A DNA stretch of 64,000 nt from Microbacterium sp. nov. GSS16. GTDB taxonomy: Bacteria; Actinomycetota; Actinomycetes; Actinomycetales; Microbacteriaceae. The position numbers were made by a program, and so were the translations under genes. Numbering within the stretch: position 1 is the stretch's first letter; the number at the start of each line of letters is the position of its first letter. The DNA lies in assembly GCF_028198145.1 (NCBI RefSeq), contig NZ_CP116338.1, positions 2,604,001 to 2,668,000 of the forward strand, read 5' to 3'. The notes below the pieces were generated by a model. The model saw only the letters and a list, made by a program, of their open reading frames with translations. It was not told where the DNA came from and searched no databases. Positions 1-10,554 of this stretch are shown one piece after another.

Positions 1-1011
<1,011 letters not shown>

Positions 1012-1015
<4 letters not shown>

Positions 1016-1110
1016 CAGCGCGGGCTCCAGCTTCGGGTCACCGGCGAGAACCGGGGCGACGAGGGACGTTGTGCGTCAGCGCAAGCGCTCGCGAGACGAG
1101 CGGCGGGCAC
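1012..1110 (-). CDS. possible leaderless 32-residue leader ORF coupled to atpB
   Basis: An uninterrupted 33-codon frame that begins with GTG exactly 6 nt after a TAGTGT box (1117-1122) and ends with a TGA overlapping the TTG start of atpB (TTGA, 1012-1015). The peptide is rich in Ala, Ser, Pro and Arg and has two Cys; it resembles no family I know. The geometry, a leaderless start plus a 4-nt overlap, repeats at three other genes in the window and suggests that ribosomes are delivered to the weak TTG start of atpB. It could also be chance; no codon-bias or conservation test was possible. Confidence 0.35.
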
Positions 1111-1116
1111 GGGACA

Positions 1117-1122
1117 ACACTA
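1117..1122 (-). promoter_or_regulatory. -10 box (TAGTGT) inside the atp operon, ahead of atpB
   Basis: TANNNT hexamer read on the minus strand, 6 nt before the GTG of the small leader ORF and directly after the stop of the AtpI-like gene. It would give an atpB transcript independent of the upstream wecA/atpI transcript. Inferred from spacing only. Confidence 0.4.
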
Positions 1123-1128
1123 CCAGAT

Positions 1129-1638
1129 TCAGCGGTCGCCCTCGGTCCTGCCATGCGCGTTTCGGCCGCCGGTGTCGGGTTCGTCCTCGGGGTTGACCGT
1201 CGGGAGTTCGATGTCGCTCACGTGCGGCAGACGCATGCGGACGAGCACGACCGCGTCGACGACCAGGGAGAGGATCACCCCGGCGACGATGGAGAGGAAG
1301 AAGACGAGCGGCGAGATCCACGGCTGTCCGCTGATCACGATCATGATCACGAGGAACAGACCCAGTTTGACCAGCCAGCCGCCCAGCACGATCGCGAAGA
1401 AGAGCTGCACGTAGAGGGGTTCTCCGAACCAGCGGTTCGCGAACAGGATGCTTCCGGCCGTGATCCCGAGGAACACGAAGGCGAGCAGCACGCCGACCAG
1501 TCCGCTCCACAGCCCGCTCGTCCCGTCGACGGCGTATCCGATGCCGCCCGCGGCGAGGGCGAGCACGACGGCCGCACCCGCCGACCACGTCAGCGTGCGC
1601 CGCAGGATGGGTGTGCTGGAGACGGGGCTCGGGGTCAT
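1129..1638 (-). CDS. AtpI-like small membrane protein upstream of ATP synthase
   Basis: 169 residues with about four hydrophobic helices (roughly residues 16-35, 43-66, 75-105 and 108-134) and a polar acidic C-terminal tail ending in EDEPDTGGRNAHGRTEGDR. Position directly before atpB and the helix pattern fit the poorly conserved AtpI-type proteins that assist c-ring assembly or Mg2+ supply for the ATP synthase; that role is inferred from context, not from a diagnostic motif. ATG at 1638 overlaps the TGA of the upstream wecA-like gene by 4 nt (ATGA), so the two are translationally coupled. Confidence 0.75.
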   Translation of the reverse strand: MTPSPVSSTPILRRTLTWSAGAAVVLALAAGGIGYAVDGTSGLWSGLVGVLLAFVFLGITAGSILFANRWFGEPLYVQLFFAIVLGGWLVKLGLFLVIMIVISGQPWISPLVFFLSIVAGVILSLVVDAVVLVRMRLPHVSDIELPTVNPEDEPDTGGRNAHGRTEGDR

Positions 1639-2834
1639 CGGGGCTCCATGTGCTCGGTGTCGGGAGGGGTCGGATCGGATGGGCTGGCGGCTCTGCGCTC
1701 TGCGGCTCTTCGCCGCACCCGCAGCGGGGTGCGCGTGACGATCAGGCAGGCGACGACGCCCACGATGCCGAACGCGACGGCGGCGAGGTACCCGCCGGGC
1801 CAGTCCTGCCGCCCGGCGATGTACATCAGCAGCACGGTCAGCGAGATGATCGCACTCCACGCATAGAAGATCAGCACGGCGTCGCGGTGGCGGTGACCGA
1901 GATCGAGCATCCGGTGATGCAGGTGCTTGCGATCCGGAGAGAACGGCGACCTGCCCGCGCGCATGCGGCGTGAGACGGCGAGGCCGAAGTCGAGCAGCGG
2001 CAGCATGACGATCACGAGCGGCAGGACGATGGGGATGAACGCACCGAGCAGCTGCGAGCGGCCGAAGCGCTCGGGATCGAAGGCGTTGACATCGCCCTGC
2101 GTCGTCAGCGCGATAGTGGAGGTCGCCATCAGCAGACCCAGCACCAGGGCACCGGAGTCGCCCATGAAGAGCTTCGCCGGGCTCCAGTTCAGCGGCAGGA
2201 ATCCGAGGCACGCCCCGATGAGCACCGCCGCGAGGAAGGTCGCGAGGTTGAAGTAGCTGGTCGCGCCGGAGTCGCGCGTGAGGATGTAGGCGTAGACGAA
2301 GAACACGCCGTTGGCGATGAGACAGGCGCCCGCGACCAGCCCGTCCAGCCCGTCGATGAAGTTGACGGCGTTCATCACCACGACGATCGCGAACATCGTG
2401 ATCGAGATGCTCACCCAGCTGGAGACGAGGATCATGTCGCCGACCGGCAGCGACAGGATCTGCAGTCCGCCGCCGACAGAGATGATCCCAGCGGCGAGGA
2501 ACTGCGCGGCGAGCTTGATCATCCAGTCCAGATCGATCAGGTCGTCGATCACGCCCACCACCGCGATAAGAAACGCGGCGGCGAGGATGGCCCACAGGGT
2601 GTTCGGCGGCGACCACATGTTCTCGAAGAACGGATTCGCGGCGGAGATGAGGACGGCGCTGGCGATGCCTATGAACATGGCGACGCCGCCCAGGCGCGGG
2701 GTCGGCGTCTTGTGCACATCGCGTTCACGGATGCCGGGGTACAGCTTGAACCGCAGGCTCAGCCGCCACACCGCCCACGACAGCGCGAAGGTGATCGCCG
2801 CCGTGAGGATGATCGTGAACAGATACTGCTTCAC
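1635..2834 (-). CDS. wecA: polyprenyl-phosphate GlcNAc-1-phosphate transferase (WecA/TagO family)
   Basis: 399-residue polytopic enzyme of the MraY/WecA superfamily. It moves a sugar-1-phosphate from a UDP-sugar to undecaprenyl or decaprenyl phosphate at the inner face of the membrane, the first step of cell-wall glycopolymer or arabinogalactan linkage-unit synthesis. Seen in sequence: the DD motif (GVIDDLIDLDW, about residue 95), the NFIDGLDG motif (about 160) and the cytoplasmic HLHHR motif (near residue 300) typical of WecA rather than MraY. GTG start at 2834 overlaps the TGA of the preceding tsaC gene by 4 nt. Gene order tsaC-wecA-atpI-atpB is the usual actinobacterial one. Exact sugar specificity is not determined. 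Confidence 0.88.
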   Translation of the reverse strand: MKQYLFTIILTAAITFALSWAVWRLSLRFKLYPGIRERDVHKTPTPRLGGVAMFIGIASAVLISAANPFFENMWSPPNTLWAILAAAFLIAVVGVIDDLIDLDWMIKLAAQFLAAGIISVGGGLQILSLPVGDMILVSSWVSISITMFAIVVVMNAVNFIDGLDGLVAGACLIANGVFFVYAYILTRDSGATSYFNLATFLAAVLIGACLGFLPLNWSPAKLFMGDSGALVLGLLMATSTIALTTQGDVNAFDPERFGRSQLLGAFIPIVLPLVIVMLPLLDFGLAVSRRMRAGRSPFSPDRKHLHHRMLDLGHRHRDAVLIFYAWSAIISLTVLLMYIAGRQDWPGGYLAAVAFGIVGVVACLIVTRTPLRVRRRAAERRAASPSDPTPPDTEHMEPR

Positions 2835-3622
2835 TCTTCGTCGACCGGGCTCTCGTCGACCGGGCTCTCGTCGACCGGGCTCTCGTCGACCGGGCTCTCA
2901 CCGACCGGGCTCTCACCGGCCGGGCTCCTCCCGTCCTCGCCCGGCTGCTCCTCGGGCTCGAGCAGGTCGCCGAGCACCTCGGACAGCTGCTCCCTGGTCA
3001 CTGCGCCGTCACGGAGGATCCGCACCATCGGGGTCTCGCCGTCGGGCGCGGCGACGAGCGAGGTGGCGTCGACGATGGTCGAGGGCACGCCGGTCTCGCT
3101 GTAGCCCTCCTCCAGGTAGACCGCGACGCTGTCGCCCAGCATCGCCTGCGCGTCCGACGCGATGATCGCCGCGTCGCGGCCGCTGAGGTTGGCACTGGAG
3201 ACGGCGAGCGGGCCGGTCTCGGCCAGCAGCTCGAGTGCGATGCGACGATCCGGCATCCGCACGGCGACGGTGCCCTTCGTCTCGCCAAGGTCCCAGGTCA
3301 GCGACGGCTGGGCGGGCAGCACGATGGTGAGCCCCCCTGGCCAGAACGCGTCGACGAGCTTCTGCACCGGCGCGGGAACCGACTCGACGAGGGCGGCGAG
3401 CACGTCCGGTCCCGCGACGAGGACGGGCGGCGGCATGTCGCGTCCGCGACCCTTGGCGTCGAGCAGGCGCTGCACGGCGGCGGGCGAGAACGCGTCCGCG
3501 GCGACGCCGTACACGGTGTCGGTGGGCAGCACGACGAGCTCGCCACGGGCGATCGCCTGACGGGCATGGCGCATGCCGGCGAGGATCTGGGAGTCGTCGC
3601 GGCAATCGAAGACAGTTGACAT
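2831..3622 (-). CDS. tsaC: L-threonylcarbamoyladenylate synthase (YrdC/Sua5 family) with a repetitive acidic tail
   Basis: 263 residues. The YrdC domain (residues 1 to about 205) makes threonylcarbamoyl-AMP from Thr, bicarbonate and ATP for the t6A37 modification of ANN-decoding tRNAs. Conserved features include PTDTVYGVAADAF near residue 35, the KGRGRDMPPPVLV segment, and the SSAN motif (AVSSANLSG). There is no C-terminal Sua5 domain. The last ~45 residues are a low-complexity tail of E-S-P-V-D/G repeats encoded by 15-bp tandem repeats (2836-2925), extra to the normal domain. An AGGAG site precedes the ATG at 3622, with a TAGACT box at 3632-3637. The stop overlaps the wecA start. Confidence 0.92.
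   Translation of the reverse strand: MSTVFDCRDDSQILAGMRHARQAIARGELVVLPTDTVYGVAADAFSPAAVQRLLDAKGRGRDMPPPVLVAGPDVLAALVESVPAPVQKLVDAFWPGGLTIVLPAQPSLTWDLGETKGTVAVRMPDRRIALELLAETGPLAVSSANLSGRDAAIIASDAQAMLGDSVAVYLEEGYSETGVPSTIVDATSLVAAPDGETPMVRILRDGAVTREQLSEVLGDLLEPEEQPGEDGRSPAGESPVGESPVDESPVDESPVDESPVDEE
2836..2925 (-). repeat. six 15-bp tandem repeats in the 3' end of tsaC
   Basis: Six consecutive 15-nt units, three of them identical (2851-2895) and the outer ones diverged by one to three bases. Because 15 is a multiple of three, unit gain or loss changes only the length of the acidic ESPVD tail and leaves the stop/start overlap with wecA intact. Confidence 0.93.
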
Positions 3623-3631
3623 GGCACTCCT

Positions 3632-3637
3632 AGTCTA
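3632..3637 (-). promoter_or_regulatory. -10 box (TAGACT) of the tsaC-wecA-atp transcript
   Basis: TAGACT read on the minus strand 9 nt before the tsaC ATG, with an AGGAG ribosome site between. The spacing predicts a leader of only a few nucleotides. No good -35 box was seen. Confidence 0.45.
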
Positions 3638-3691
3638 CGTCGGTGATCTCCGTGCCCCCTGGCGTGCGAGCCCGCCCGGGGGCGGCCCCGA

Positions 3692-4549
3692 TCAGGCCCG
3701 CAGCGCCGTCGTCGCGCGGTCGCGACGGGTGAGGTCCTGATGCGTCGCTGCTGCGCGCCAGCCGTCGACGGTGAGGATGTCGCGGATGGCGGCACCCTGC
3801 AGCTCGCCGTGCTCGAGCACGAGCAGCCCGCCGGGGTGCAGCAGCTGCCGCGCACGCGAGCTGATCACGCGCACCACATCCAGGCCGTCCGCGCCACCGT
3901 AGAGCGCCTGCGCCGGGTCGTGCAGCCGCACCTCGGGGTCTCGCGGGATCGCGTCGTCTGGCACGTACGGCGGGTTCGAGATGACCACGTCGACAGCGCC
4001 GCGCAGCTCATCGAACGCCGTGGCGAGATCGCCGAGCACCAGCGTGAGATTGCCGACACCGCTCACATTGCGCTCGGCCCAGGCATGCGCGTCGGCGGAG
4101 CGCTCGACCGCGTGCACCCTCGCGTGCGGCACCTCCGTGGCCATCGCCAGTGCGATCGCGCCGCTGCCGGTGCCGAGGTCGACGGCGATCGGCTGCGCGG
4201 ACGCGCTCTCCAGCAGCGCGTCGATCGCGAACTGCACGACGGTCTCGGTCTCCGGCCGCGGCACGAAGACGCCCGGGCCGACGGCCAGCTCGAGGTGACG
4301 GAAGGCTGCTCGGCCGGTGAGGTGCTGCAGGGGCTCGCGCGCTGCGCGCCGGTCGACCAGGAGGGCCAGCCGCTCGGCATCCGGTTCGGCGATCCGCTCT
4401 CCCCGAACGACCGCCGCCTGCAGTTCGCCGCGACCGAGCCCGAGCACGTGTCCGATGAGCAGCTCGGCGTCGACGAGCGGGTCCGGGACGCCCGCATCGG
4501 CGAGTCGCTGCGCGATGACGCGCAGCTGCGCCGAGATGAGAATGGGCAT
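3692..4549 (-). CDS. prmC: release factor glutamine methyltransferase PrmC
   Basis: 285 residues. Methylates the Gln of the GGQ motif of release factors RF1/RF2 with S-adenosylmethionine. The N-terminal helical substrate domain is followed by a Rossmann-type methyltransferase domain with DLGTGSG (residues 124-130) and the catalytic NPPY (192-195). Length is normal. ATG at 4549 lies 6 nt after a TACGCT box, so the mRNA is probably leaderless. In many actinobacteria prmC follows prfA directly; here the opposite-strand cysK-cysE pair separates them, so prmC needs its own promoter, which is consistent with what is seen. Confidence 0.95.
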   Translation of the reverse strand: MPILISAQLRVIAQRLADAGVPDPLVDAELLIGHVLGLGRGELQAAVVRGERIAEPDAERLALLVDRRAAREPLQHLTGRAAFRHLELAVGPGVFVPRPETETVVQFAIDALLESASAQPIAVDLGTGSGAIALAMATEVPHARVHAVERSADAHAWAERNVSGVGNLTLVLGDLATAFDELRGAVDVVISNPPYVPDDAIPRDPEVRLHDPAQALYGGADGLDVVRVISSRARQLLHPGGLLVLEHGELQGAAIRDILTVDGWRAAATHQDLTRRDRATTALRA

Positions 4550-4555
4550 CCTCTC

Positions 4556-4561
4556 AGCGTA
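4556..4561 (-). promoter_or_regulatory. -10 box (TACGCT) of leaderless prmC
   Basis: Minus-strand TACGCT separated from the prmC ATG by exactly 6 nt, the spacing seen at many gene starts in this window and expected when transcription starts at or next to the start codon. Confidence 0.5.
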
Positions 4562-4611
4562 GGCGGTGCGGGCGCCCGGTCACACTCTGTCATCATCCAG
4601 ACCACGCCCCG

Positions 4612-4617
4612 TAGGCT
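4612..4617 (+). promoter_or_regulatory. putative -10 box (TAGGCT) of cysK-cysE
   Basis: TAGGCT in the 117-nt gap between divergent prmC and cysK. It would give a leader of about 45 nt carrying the GAAAGG ribosome site before the cysK ATG. No clear regulator site was recognised. Confidence 0.4.
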
Positions 4618-4666
4618 GATCTCGCTGAACTCCGTTCACCAGAACTCCGCTGACGAAAGGTCTGCC

Positions 4667-5605
4667 ATGACCGGCATCCACAACGACATCACGAGCACTT
4701 TCGGCAACACGCCCCTGGTGCGGCTGAACCACCTGACCGAGGGCCTCGACGCCACCGTTCTCGTCAAGCTCGAGTCGTTCAACCCGGCCTCGAGCGTGAA
4801 GGACCGCATCGGCATCGCGATCGTCGACGCCGCCGAGGCGTCGGGAGAGCTGGCGCCGGGCGGCACCATCGTCGAGGCGACCAGCGGCAACACCGGCATC
4901 GCCCTGGCGATGGTCGGCGCCGCACGCGGCTACAAGGTGATCCTCACCATGCCCGCCTCCATGTCGAAGGAGCGTCGCGTGCTGCTGAAGGCGTTCGGCG
5001 CCGAGCTCGTGCTCACCGACCCGACGCTGGGCATGAAGGGCGCGATCGAGAAGCTGCAGGAGATCATCGAGTCCACCCCCGGAGCGGTGTGGGCCCGTCA
5101 GTTCGAGAACTCCGCCAACCCGCAGATCCACCGTGAGACGACCGCACAGGAGATCCTGCGCGACACCGACGGACAGGTCGACATCTTCGTCGCCGGCGTC
5201 GGCACGGGCGGCACCATCACCGGCGTCGGGCAGGCCCTCAAGTCGGTCAAGCCCGAGGTCCACGTCGTCGCCGTCGAGCCGACCGATTCCCCCCTGCTCT
5301 CGGAGGGACGCACCGGCCCCGCGAAGATCCAGGGCATCGGACCCAACTTCGTGCCCGCGATCCTCGATCGCGACGTGATCGACGAGATCATCACCGCGGG
5401 CTTCGAGGAGTCCCTCGAGACCTCCCGTGCGCTCGCGGCCAAGGAAGGCATCCTCGTGGGCATCTCGGCCGGCGCCGCCGTCGCGCAGGCGCTGAAGATC
5501 GCGGCTCGACCCGAGAGCAAGGGCAAGCAGATCGTGGTCATCGGCTGCGACACCGGCGAGCGGTACCTCTCCACCGCGCTGTTCGAAGACCTGCGCGAGG
5601 ACTGA
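4667..5605 (+). CDS. cysK: cysteine synthase A (O-acetylserine sulfhydrylase)
   Basis: 312-residue PLP enzyme making cysteine from O-acetylserine and sulfide in the cytoplasm. Visible motifs: the PLP-lysine segment SSVKDR (Lys45), the substrate loop TSGNTG (72-77) and the glycine-rich phosphate-binding loop [12 protein letters not shown]. Full length for CysK. The ATG at 4667 has a GAAAGG ribosome site 8 nt upstream; longer in-frame extensions upstream are antisense to prmC and were discarded. cysE starts 8 nt after its stop, so the two steps from serine to cysteine form one operon. Confidence 0.97.
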   Translation: MTGIHNDITSTFGNTPLVRLNHLTEGLDATVLVKLESFNPASSVKDRIGIAIVDAAEASGELAPGGTIVEATSGNTGIALAMVGAARGYKVILTMPASMSKERRVLLKAFGAELVLTDPTLGMKGAIEKLQEIIESTPGAVWARQFENSANPQIHRETTAQEILRDTDGQVDIFVAGVGTGGTITGVGQALKSVKPEVHVVAVEPTDSPLLSEGRTGPAKIQGIGPNFVPAILDRDVIDEIITAGFEESLETSRALAAKEGILVGISAGAAVAQALKIAARPESKGKQIVVIGCDTGERYLSTALFEDLRED

Positions 5606-5613
5606 CCGTCCCC

Positions 5614-6183
5614 GTGAGCATGCTCTCCCGGGTCCGCGAAGACATCGCGGCCGCCCGCCGTCGCGACCCCGCTGCCCGCAGCGGGGTCGAGGTGGCTCTG
5701 CTCTACCCCGGCCTGCACGCGGTGTGGGGTCACCGGGTGTGGCACGCGCTGTGGCGGCGCGGGCTGCGCTTCATCGCGCGCATGGGGTCCCAGCTGACGC
5801 GCTGGCTCACGGGGATCGAGATCCATCCGGGCGCGCGCATCGGCCGGCGCTTCTTCATCGACCACGGCACGGGCGTCGTGATCGGCGAGACAGCCGAGAT
5901 CGGCGATGACGTCATGATCTACCACGGCGTCACGCTCGGCGGCCGCACGCGCGATCACGGCAAGCGGCACCCCACCCTCGAGGACGGCGTGTCGGTGGGC
6001 GCCGGCGCGAAGATCCTCGGTCCGGTGCGCGTCGGCGCGCGGTCGGTCGTCGGCGCGAACGCCGTCGTCACCAAGGATGCTCCGGCCGACAGCATCCTCG
6101 TCGGAGTTCCGGCGAAGCCGCGGCGGCGCACCGATTCGGACGACTCGCGGGCGCTGCTGACAGCGCCCGACTACGCGATCTGA
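5614..6183 (+). CDS. cysE: serine O-acetyltransferase
   Basis: 189 residues. Transfers acetyl from acetyl-CoA to serine, giving the CysK substrate. It is the short form with a reduced N-terminal helical domain followed by a left-handed beta-helix of hexapeptide repeats; the catalytic region [18 protein letters not shown] and HGVTLGG is intact. The C-terminus ends in Tyr-Ala-Ile; CysE tails ending in Ile dock into the CysK active site to form the cysteine synthase complex, so complex formation is plausible. GTG at 5614 was taken; an in-frame ATG at 5620 is an alternative. Confidence 0.95.
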   Translation: MSMLSRVREDIAAARRRDPAARSGVEVALLYPGLHAVWGHRVWHALWRRGLRFIARMGSQLTRWLTGIEIHPGARIGRRFFIDHGTGVVIGETAEIGDDVMIYHGVTLGGRTRDHGKRHPTLEDGVSVGAGAKILGPVRVGARSVVGANAVVTKDAPADSILVGVPAKPRRRTDSDDSRALLTAPDYAI

Positions 6184-6193
6184 GACCTGTCGC

Positions 6194-7270
6194 TCACTCG
6201 CCGCCGAGGGCGGACAGCCTGGCCTCCTCGTCGGCGTGGACGGCCGACTCGATGATGGGCTCGAGCGCGCCGTCCATCACCTGGTCGAGGTTGTACGCCT
6301 TGTACCCGGTGCGGTGATCAGCGATGCGGTTCTCCGGGAAGTTGTAGGTGCGGATCCGCTCGGAGCGGTCCATGCCGCGGATCTGCGAACGGCGGGCGTC
6401 GGATGCCGCGGCATCCCGCTCCTCCTGCTGTTTCGCGAGCAGCCGGGCACGCAGCACGCGCATGGCCGCCTCGCGGTTCTGCAGCTGCGACTTCTCGTTC
6501 TGCATCGACACCACGATGCCGGTGGGCACGTGCGTGATGCGCACCGCGGAGTCGGTGGTGTTCACCGACTGGCCGCCCGGGCCGGACGAGCGGTAGACGT
6601 CGATCTTCAGGTCGTTCTGATCGATCTGGATCTCCTCGGGCTCGTCGACCTCGGGGAAGACGAGCACGCCCGTGGTGGAGGTGTGGATGCGGCCCTGCGA
6701 CTCGGTGGCGGGCACGCGCTGCACACGGTGCACGCCGCCCTCGTACTTCAGGTGCGCCCACACGCCCTGCGACGGGTCGGACGACGAGCCCTTGATCGCG
6801 ACCTGGACGTCCTTGTAGCCGCCCAGATCGGATTCATTGCGCTCGAGCAGCTCGGTCTTCCAGCCCTTGGATGCCGCGTACTGCACGTACATGCGCAGCA
6901 GGTCGGCGGCGAACAGGGCGGATTCGGCGCCGCCCTCTCCGGCCTTGATCTCCATGATCACGTCGCGAGCGTCGTCGGGGTCGCGCGGGATGAGCAGGCG
7001 CCGCAGCTTCTCCTGCGCCACCCGCAGCCCCTCCTCGAGCGCGGGCACCTCGTCGGCGAAGGCGTCGTCCTCCCTGGCCAGCTCGCGAGCCGCCTCCAGG
7101 TCGTCTGATGCCGTCGTCCACGCCTCGTGTGCGGCGACGATGCGGTTCAGCTCGGCGTAGCGCCGGTTGACCCGCTTGGCGCGCGCCGCATCGGCGTGCA
7201 CCGCCGGGTCGGAGAGCTCCTCCTGCACCCGGCGATGCTCCTCGATGAGGGCCTGGACCGACTCGAACAC
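6194..7270 (-). CDS. prfA: peptide chain release factor 1
   Basis: 358 residues, normal RF1 length. Recognises UAA/UAG and triggers peptide release. The GGQ motif that enters the peptidyl-transferase centre is present ([20 protein letters not shown], about residues 230-250), and the segment that reads stop codons lies in the middle third. GTG start at 7270 with a GGAG site 7 nt upstream. It lies 24 nt downstream of rho on the same strand; rpmE, often found between rho and prfA in related bacteria, is absent here. Confidence 0.96.
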   Translation of the reverse strand: MFESVQALIEEHRRVQEELSDPAVHADAARAKRVNRRYAELNRIVAAHEAWTTASDDLEAARELAREDDAFADEVPALEEGLRVAQEKLRRLLIPRDPDDARDVIMEIKAGEGGAESALFAADLLRMYVQYAASKGWKTELLERNESDLGGYKDVQVAIKGSSSDPSQGVWAHLKYEGGVHRVQRVPATESQGRIHTSTTGVLVFPEVDEPEEIQIDQNDLKIDVYRSSGPGGQSVNTTDSAVRITHVPTGIVVSMQNEKSQLQNREAAMRVLRARLLAKQQEERDAAASDARRSQIRGMDRSERIRTYNFPENRIADHRTGYKAYNLDQVMDGALEPIIESAVHADEEARLSALGGE

Positions 7271-7294
7271 GCCTCTGCTCCGCTCAGCGGTGGG

Positions 7295-9397
7295 TCAGCG
7301 GATGCTGTTCTCGTGGGCGTGCGCGCCGCCGTTGGTGTTCGGCGTCGGCACAGACTTCTGCATCTGGAAGAGGAACTCCACGTTCGAGCCGGTCTCCTTG
7401 AGCTTGCCCAGCACGACCTCGAGCGCCTGCTGCGGGTCGAGGCCGGCGAGGGCACGACGCAGCTTCCACGTGATCTTGACCTCGTCGGCCGACAACAGCA
7501 TCTCCTCGCGGCGCGTGCTCGACGCGTTCACGTCGACCGCAGGGAAGATGCGCTTGTCGGCGAGCTGACGCGACAGACGCAGCTCGCTGTTGCCGGTTCC
7601 CTTGAACTCCTCGAAGATGACCTCGTCCATCTTCGACCCGGTCTCGACGAGAGCGGTCGCGAGGATGGTGAGCGATCCGCCGTTCTCGATGTTGCGCGCG
7701 GCGCCGAAGAAGCGCTTCGGCGGGTACAGCGCCGCGGCGTCGACGCCGCCGGTGAGCACACGGCCCGACGCAGGCGTCGAGATGTTGTACGCGCGGCCGA
7801 GACGGGTGATCGAGTCGAGCAGCACGACGACGTCACGACCCAGCTCGACGAGGCGCTTGGCACGCTCGATCGCGAGCTCGGCGACCGTCGTGTGATCCTC
7901 TGCCGGACGGTCGAAGGTCGACGCGATGACCTCGCCCTTCACGGTGCGCTGCATGTCGGTGACCTCTTCGGGGCGCTCGTCGACGAGCACGACCATGAGG
8001 TGCACCTCGGGGTTGTTCTGCGCGATCGCGTTGGCGATCTGCTGCAGCACGATGGTCTTGCCCGCCTTGGGCGGTGCGACGATCAGGCCGCGCTGGCCCT
8101 TTCCGATCGGCGCGACCAGATCGATGATCCGCTGGGTGAGCTTCTCCGGAGCGGTCTCCAGACGCAGCCGCTCCTGCGGGTACAGCGGTGTCAGCTTGCC
8201 GAACTCCACACGGTTCGCGGCGTCGTCGGGCGAGAGGCCGTTGATCGAGTCGACCTTGACCAGGGCGTTGTACTTCTGGCGGCCCTGCTGCTCGCCCTCG
8301 CGGGGCTGCTTGATCGCACCGACGACCGCGTCGCCCTTGCGCAGGTTGTACTTCTTCACCTGGCCGAGCGAGACGTAGACGTCGCTGGAACCGGCGAGAT
8401 AGCCGGTGGTGCGCACGAAGGCGTAGTTGTCGAGCACATCGAGTATGCCGGCGACGGGGATGAGCACGTCGTCCTCGCCGATCTCGGTCTCGAACTCGTC
8501 GACTGTGGTGTTGCCGCCGCCGCGGCGCTTGCTGCCCCGCTGCCGGCCGCGGCCCGAGCCGGCGTCCTCGTCGGAGTCGCTCTGTCCGCCGGTCTGGGAG
8601 CCGCCGTTCTGGCCACTGCTGCTCTTGTCGCCGCCGTTCTTGTCGCCGCCGCGCCCGCGACTGCGGTTACGGCTGCGACTGCGGCTGCGGCCGGAGCCCT
8701 CGCCTTCGCCGTCGTTGTCGCCGCCGCTCTGCTCGTTCGCCGGCGAGGTCTGCTCGCTCGGGGCGGATTCGGCCGGTGCTTCGGCGCCGCTCTCGTCTTC
8801 GGCGGCCTTCGCGCCCCGGCGTCCGCGAGAGGGACGCTTGGCGGGCTCGGCAGGGGCGTCCGCCGTCTGCTCATCGATGGCACCGGCGGCCTCGCTCGCT
8901 GCGGCGGTCGCCTCGGTGGCGCCCTCGTCGCTCGTCGGCTCGGCGGGGGCTTCGCTCTTCTTCGCGCGGGAGGGGCGCTTGCGAGCCGGCTTCGCCGGCG
9001 CCTCCGCGACGTCGGTCTGCTCGGCCGGAGCCGCGGTCGTCGCCGAAGCATCCGTCGCGGACTCGCTGGGCGCAGCTGCCGCCGGTGCGGCTGCAGGCGC
9101 ATCCGCGGCCGGCAGGTCGAGCGTCTCGGCGTCGGCCTTCTTTGCGCGCGTGCGCCGTGGCGCCTTGGCCTTCGGCTGCTCCGCAGCAGGCGCCGCATCG
9201 GCTCCCGGCCCGGGCTGGGCTGCGGCGGAGTCGGCAGCAGGCGCCGTCGAGGTGTCAGCGGCGTCGGCCTCGGCTGCTGCGGCGGCGGAGGCCGTCGTCG
9301 CGCGGCGCGGAGCGCGCTTGCGCGCCGGCGCCGGAGTCTCGGTCGTCACCGACTCGGTGGTCGTGGTGTCGTTCTGGGTCTCGGAGAGGTTCTCCAC
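7295..9397 (-). CDS. rho: transcription termination factor Rho with long N-terminal low-complexity region
   Basis: About 700 residues against roughly 420 in E. coli. Residues 1 to about 300 are low-complexity: an Ala/Glu/Pro-rich part with Lys/Arg clusters, then an Arg/Gly/Asn/Ser-rich part that probably adds RNA binding, as in other actinobacterial Rho proteins. Next come the cold-shock-like RNA-binding domain ([20 protein letters not shown]) and the hexameric ATPase with Walker A (APPKAGKT) and Walker B ([16 protein letters not shown]). GTG at 9397 is chosen because GAGGGAG lies 6 nt upstream; a 16-codon upstream extension has no ribosome site. Preceded by thrB. Confidence 0.96.
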   Translation of the reverse strand: MENLSETQNDTTTTESVTTETPAPARKRAPRRATTASAAAAAEADAADTSTAPAADSAAAQPGPGADAAPAAEQPKAKAPRRTRAKKADAETLDLPAADAPAAAPAAAAPSESATDASATTAAPAEQTDVAEAPAKPARKRPSRAKKSEAPAEPTSDEGATEATAAASEAAGAIDEQTADAPAEPAKRPSRGRRGAKAAEDESGAEAPAESAPSEQTSPANEQSGGDNDGEGEGSGRSRSRSRNRSRGRGGDKNGGDKSSSGQNGGSQTGGQSDSDEDAGSGRGRQRGSKRRGGGNTTVDEFETEIGEDDVLIPVAGILDVLDNYAFVRTTGYLAGSSDVYVSLGQVKKYNLRKGDAVVGAIKQPREGEQQGRQKYNALVKVDSINGLSPDDAANRVEFGKLTPLYPQERLRLETAPEKLTQRIIDLVAPIGKGQRGLIVAPPKAGKTIVLQQIANAIAQNNPEVHLMVVLVDERPEEVTDMQRTVKGEVIASTFDRPAEDHTTVAELAIERAKRLVELGRDVVVLLDSITRLGRAYNISTPASGRVLTGGVDAAALYPPKRFFGAARNIENGGSLTILATALVETGSKMDEVIFEEFKGTGNSELRLSRQLADKRIFPAVDVNASSTRREEMLLSADEVKITWKLRRALAGLDPQQALEVVLGKLKETGSNVEFLFQMQKSVPTPNTNGGAHAHENSIR

Positions 9398-9564
9398 GAG
9401 TACTCCCTCATATGTCGTGGGAAGACGAGCAGTCCGAAGTTGCACGCAGCAGATGCTGCGGGCATCACACGCGCCGACGCAGAGCGCCTGCCAGCCAGTA
9501 CCTGGATGTTCCTGGGGATCGCGTGCGGACTTCGCAGAAGTGCGATAGGGCGAGATTCACGAAG

Positions 9565-10554
9565 TTACGTGGTGCCCTCCGCTCGTTCCCTCACTGTACC
9601 ACCCTGCACGTCCACTGCGAGCATGTGCGCCTGCCACGGAGTGTCCGTCACCCTATCGGCCAGCTCCACGGCGCGCTGGCGCGCGCCTGGCCCGTCCGCC
9701 AGCACGAGAACACTGGGGCCGGCGCCCGAGACGACCGCCGCGAACCCCTCGGCCCGCAGCGCCTGGACCAGACGCAGGGTCTCCGGCATCGCCGGACCGC
9801 GGTACTCCTGGTGCAGACGGTCGTCGGTCGCGTCGAGCAGCAGCTCGGGGCTCTGCGTGAGCGCGGCGATGAGCAGCGCCGAGCGCGACACGTTGAAGAC
9901 GGCGTCCTCGCGCGAGACGTGCGGCGGCTGCAGCGAACGGGCGAGCGACGTCGACATCGTGAAGCCCGGCACGAACACGAGCGGCGCGACGCCGCGGTGC
10001 ACGAGCAGCTTCTTGTGCTGCGGGCCGCGCTCCCCCGTCCAGGCGATGGTCAGACCGCCGAACAGGGCGGGCGCGACGTTGTCGGGATGGCCCTCGAGCT
10101 CCGTCGCCAGGCGCAGCAGCGCCTCGTCGTCGAGGTCGACATCCCCCGCCAGCAGCCCCTTTGCGATCAGGATGCCCGCGGCCACAGCCGCGCCTGACGA
10201 CCCGAGGCCGCGCCCATGCGGCACACCGTTCTCGGCGTGCAGGTGCAGACCCGGCATCCGGCGGCCGACATCGGCGTAGACGTGCGCGACGGATCGGACG
10301 ACGAGGTTGCTCTCGTCGGTCGGGATATCCGCCGCGCCCGACCCGGTCACCTCGATCACGAGACGGTCGTCGTCGAAGGACGAGGCGGTGAGCGTGTCGT
10401 ACACGCTCAGTGCCAGACCGAGGGTGTCGAATCCGGGGCCGAGGTTGGCGCTGGTCGCCGGGACGGTGACCATGACGGTGCGGATCGCGCCGTCGACGTG
10501 CGGTGCCTGGGAGGTGACCGGCTCGGCCGGCACGAGGGTGACCCCCACGCTCAT
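9565..10554 (-). CDS. thrB: homoserine kinase
   Basis: 329-residue GHMP-family kinase that phosphorylates homoserine for threonine synthesis. The ATP loop PATSANLGPGFDTLG (about residues 32-46) and the second motif GRGLGSSGAAVAAGI are both present. ATG at 10554 overlaps the TGA of hom by 4 nt (ATGA). No threonine synthase gene lies between hom and thrB, where many actinobacteria carry thrC; it must be elsewhere in the genome. Confidence 0.96.
   Translation of the reverse strand: MSVGVTLVPAEPVTSQAPHVDGAIRTVMVTVPATSANLGPGFDTLGLALSVYDTLTASSFDDDRLVIEVTGSGAADIPTDESNLVVRSVAHVYADVGRRMPGLHLHAENGVPHGRGLGSSGAAVAAGILIAKGLLAGDVDLDDEALLRLATELEGHPDNVAPALFGGLTIAWTGERGPQHKKLLVHRGVAPLVFVPGFTMSTSLARSLQPPHVSREDAVFNVSRSALLIAALTQSPELLLDATDDRLHQEYRGPAMPETLRLVQALRAEGFAAVVSGAGPSVLVLADGPGARQRAVELADRVTDTPWQAHMLAVDVQGGTVRERAEGTT

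Noticed and set aside
7127..10279. Very long plus-strand open frame (about 1050 codons) opposite prfA, rho and thrB
   Set aside because: Its product is Arg/Ala/Gly-rich low complexity with no family features and it runs antisense to three clear genes; long antisense frames are expected at this G+C.
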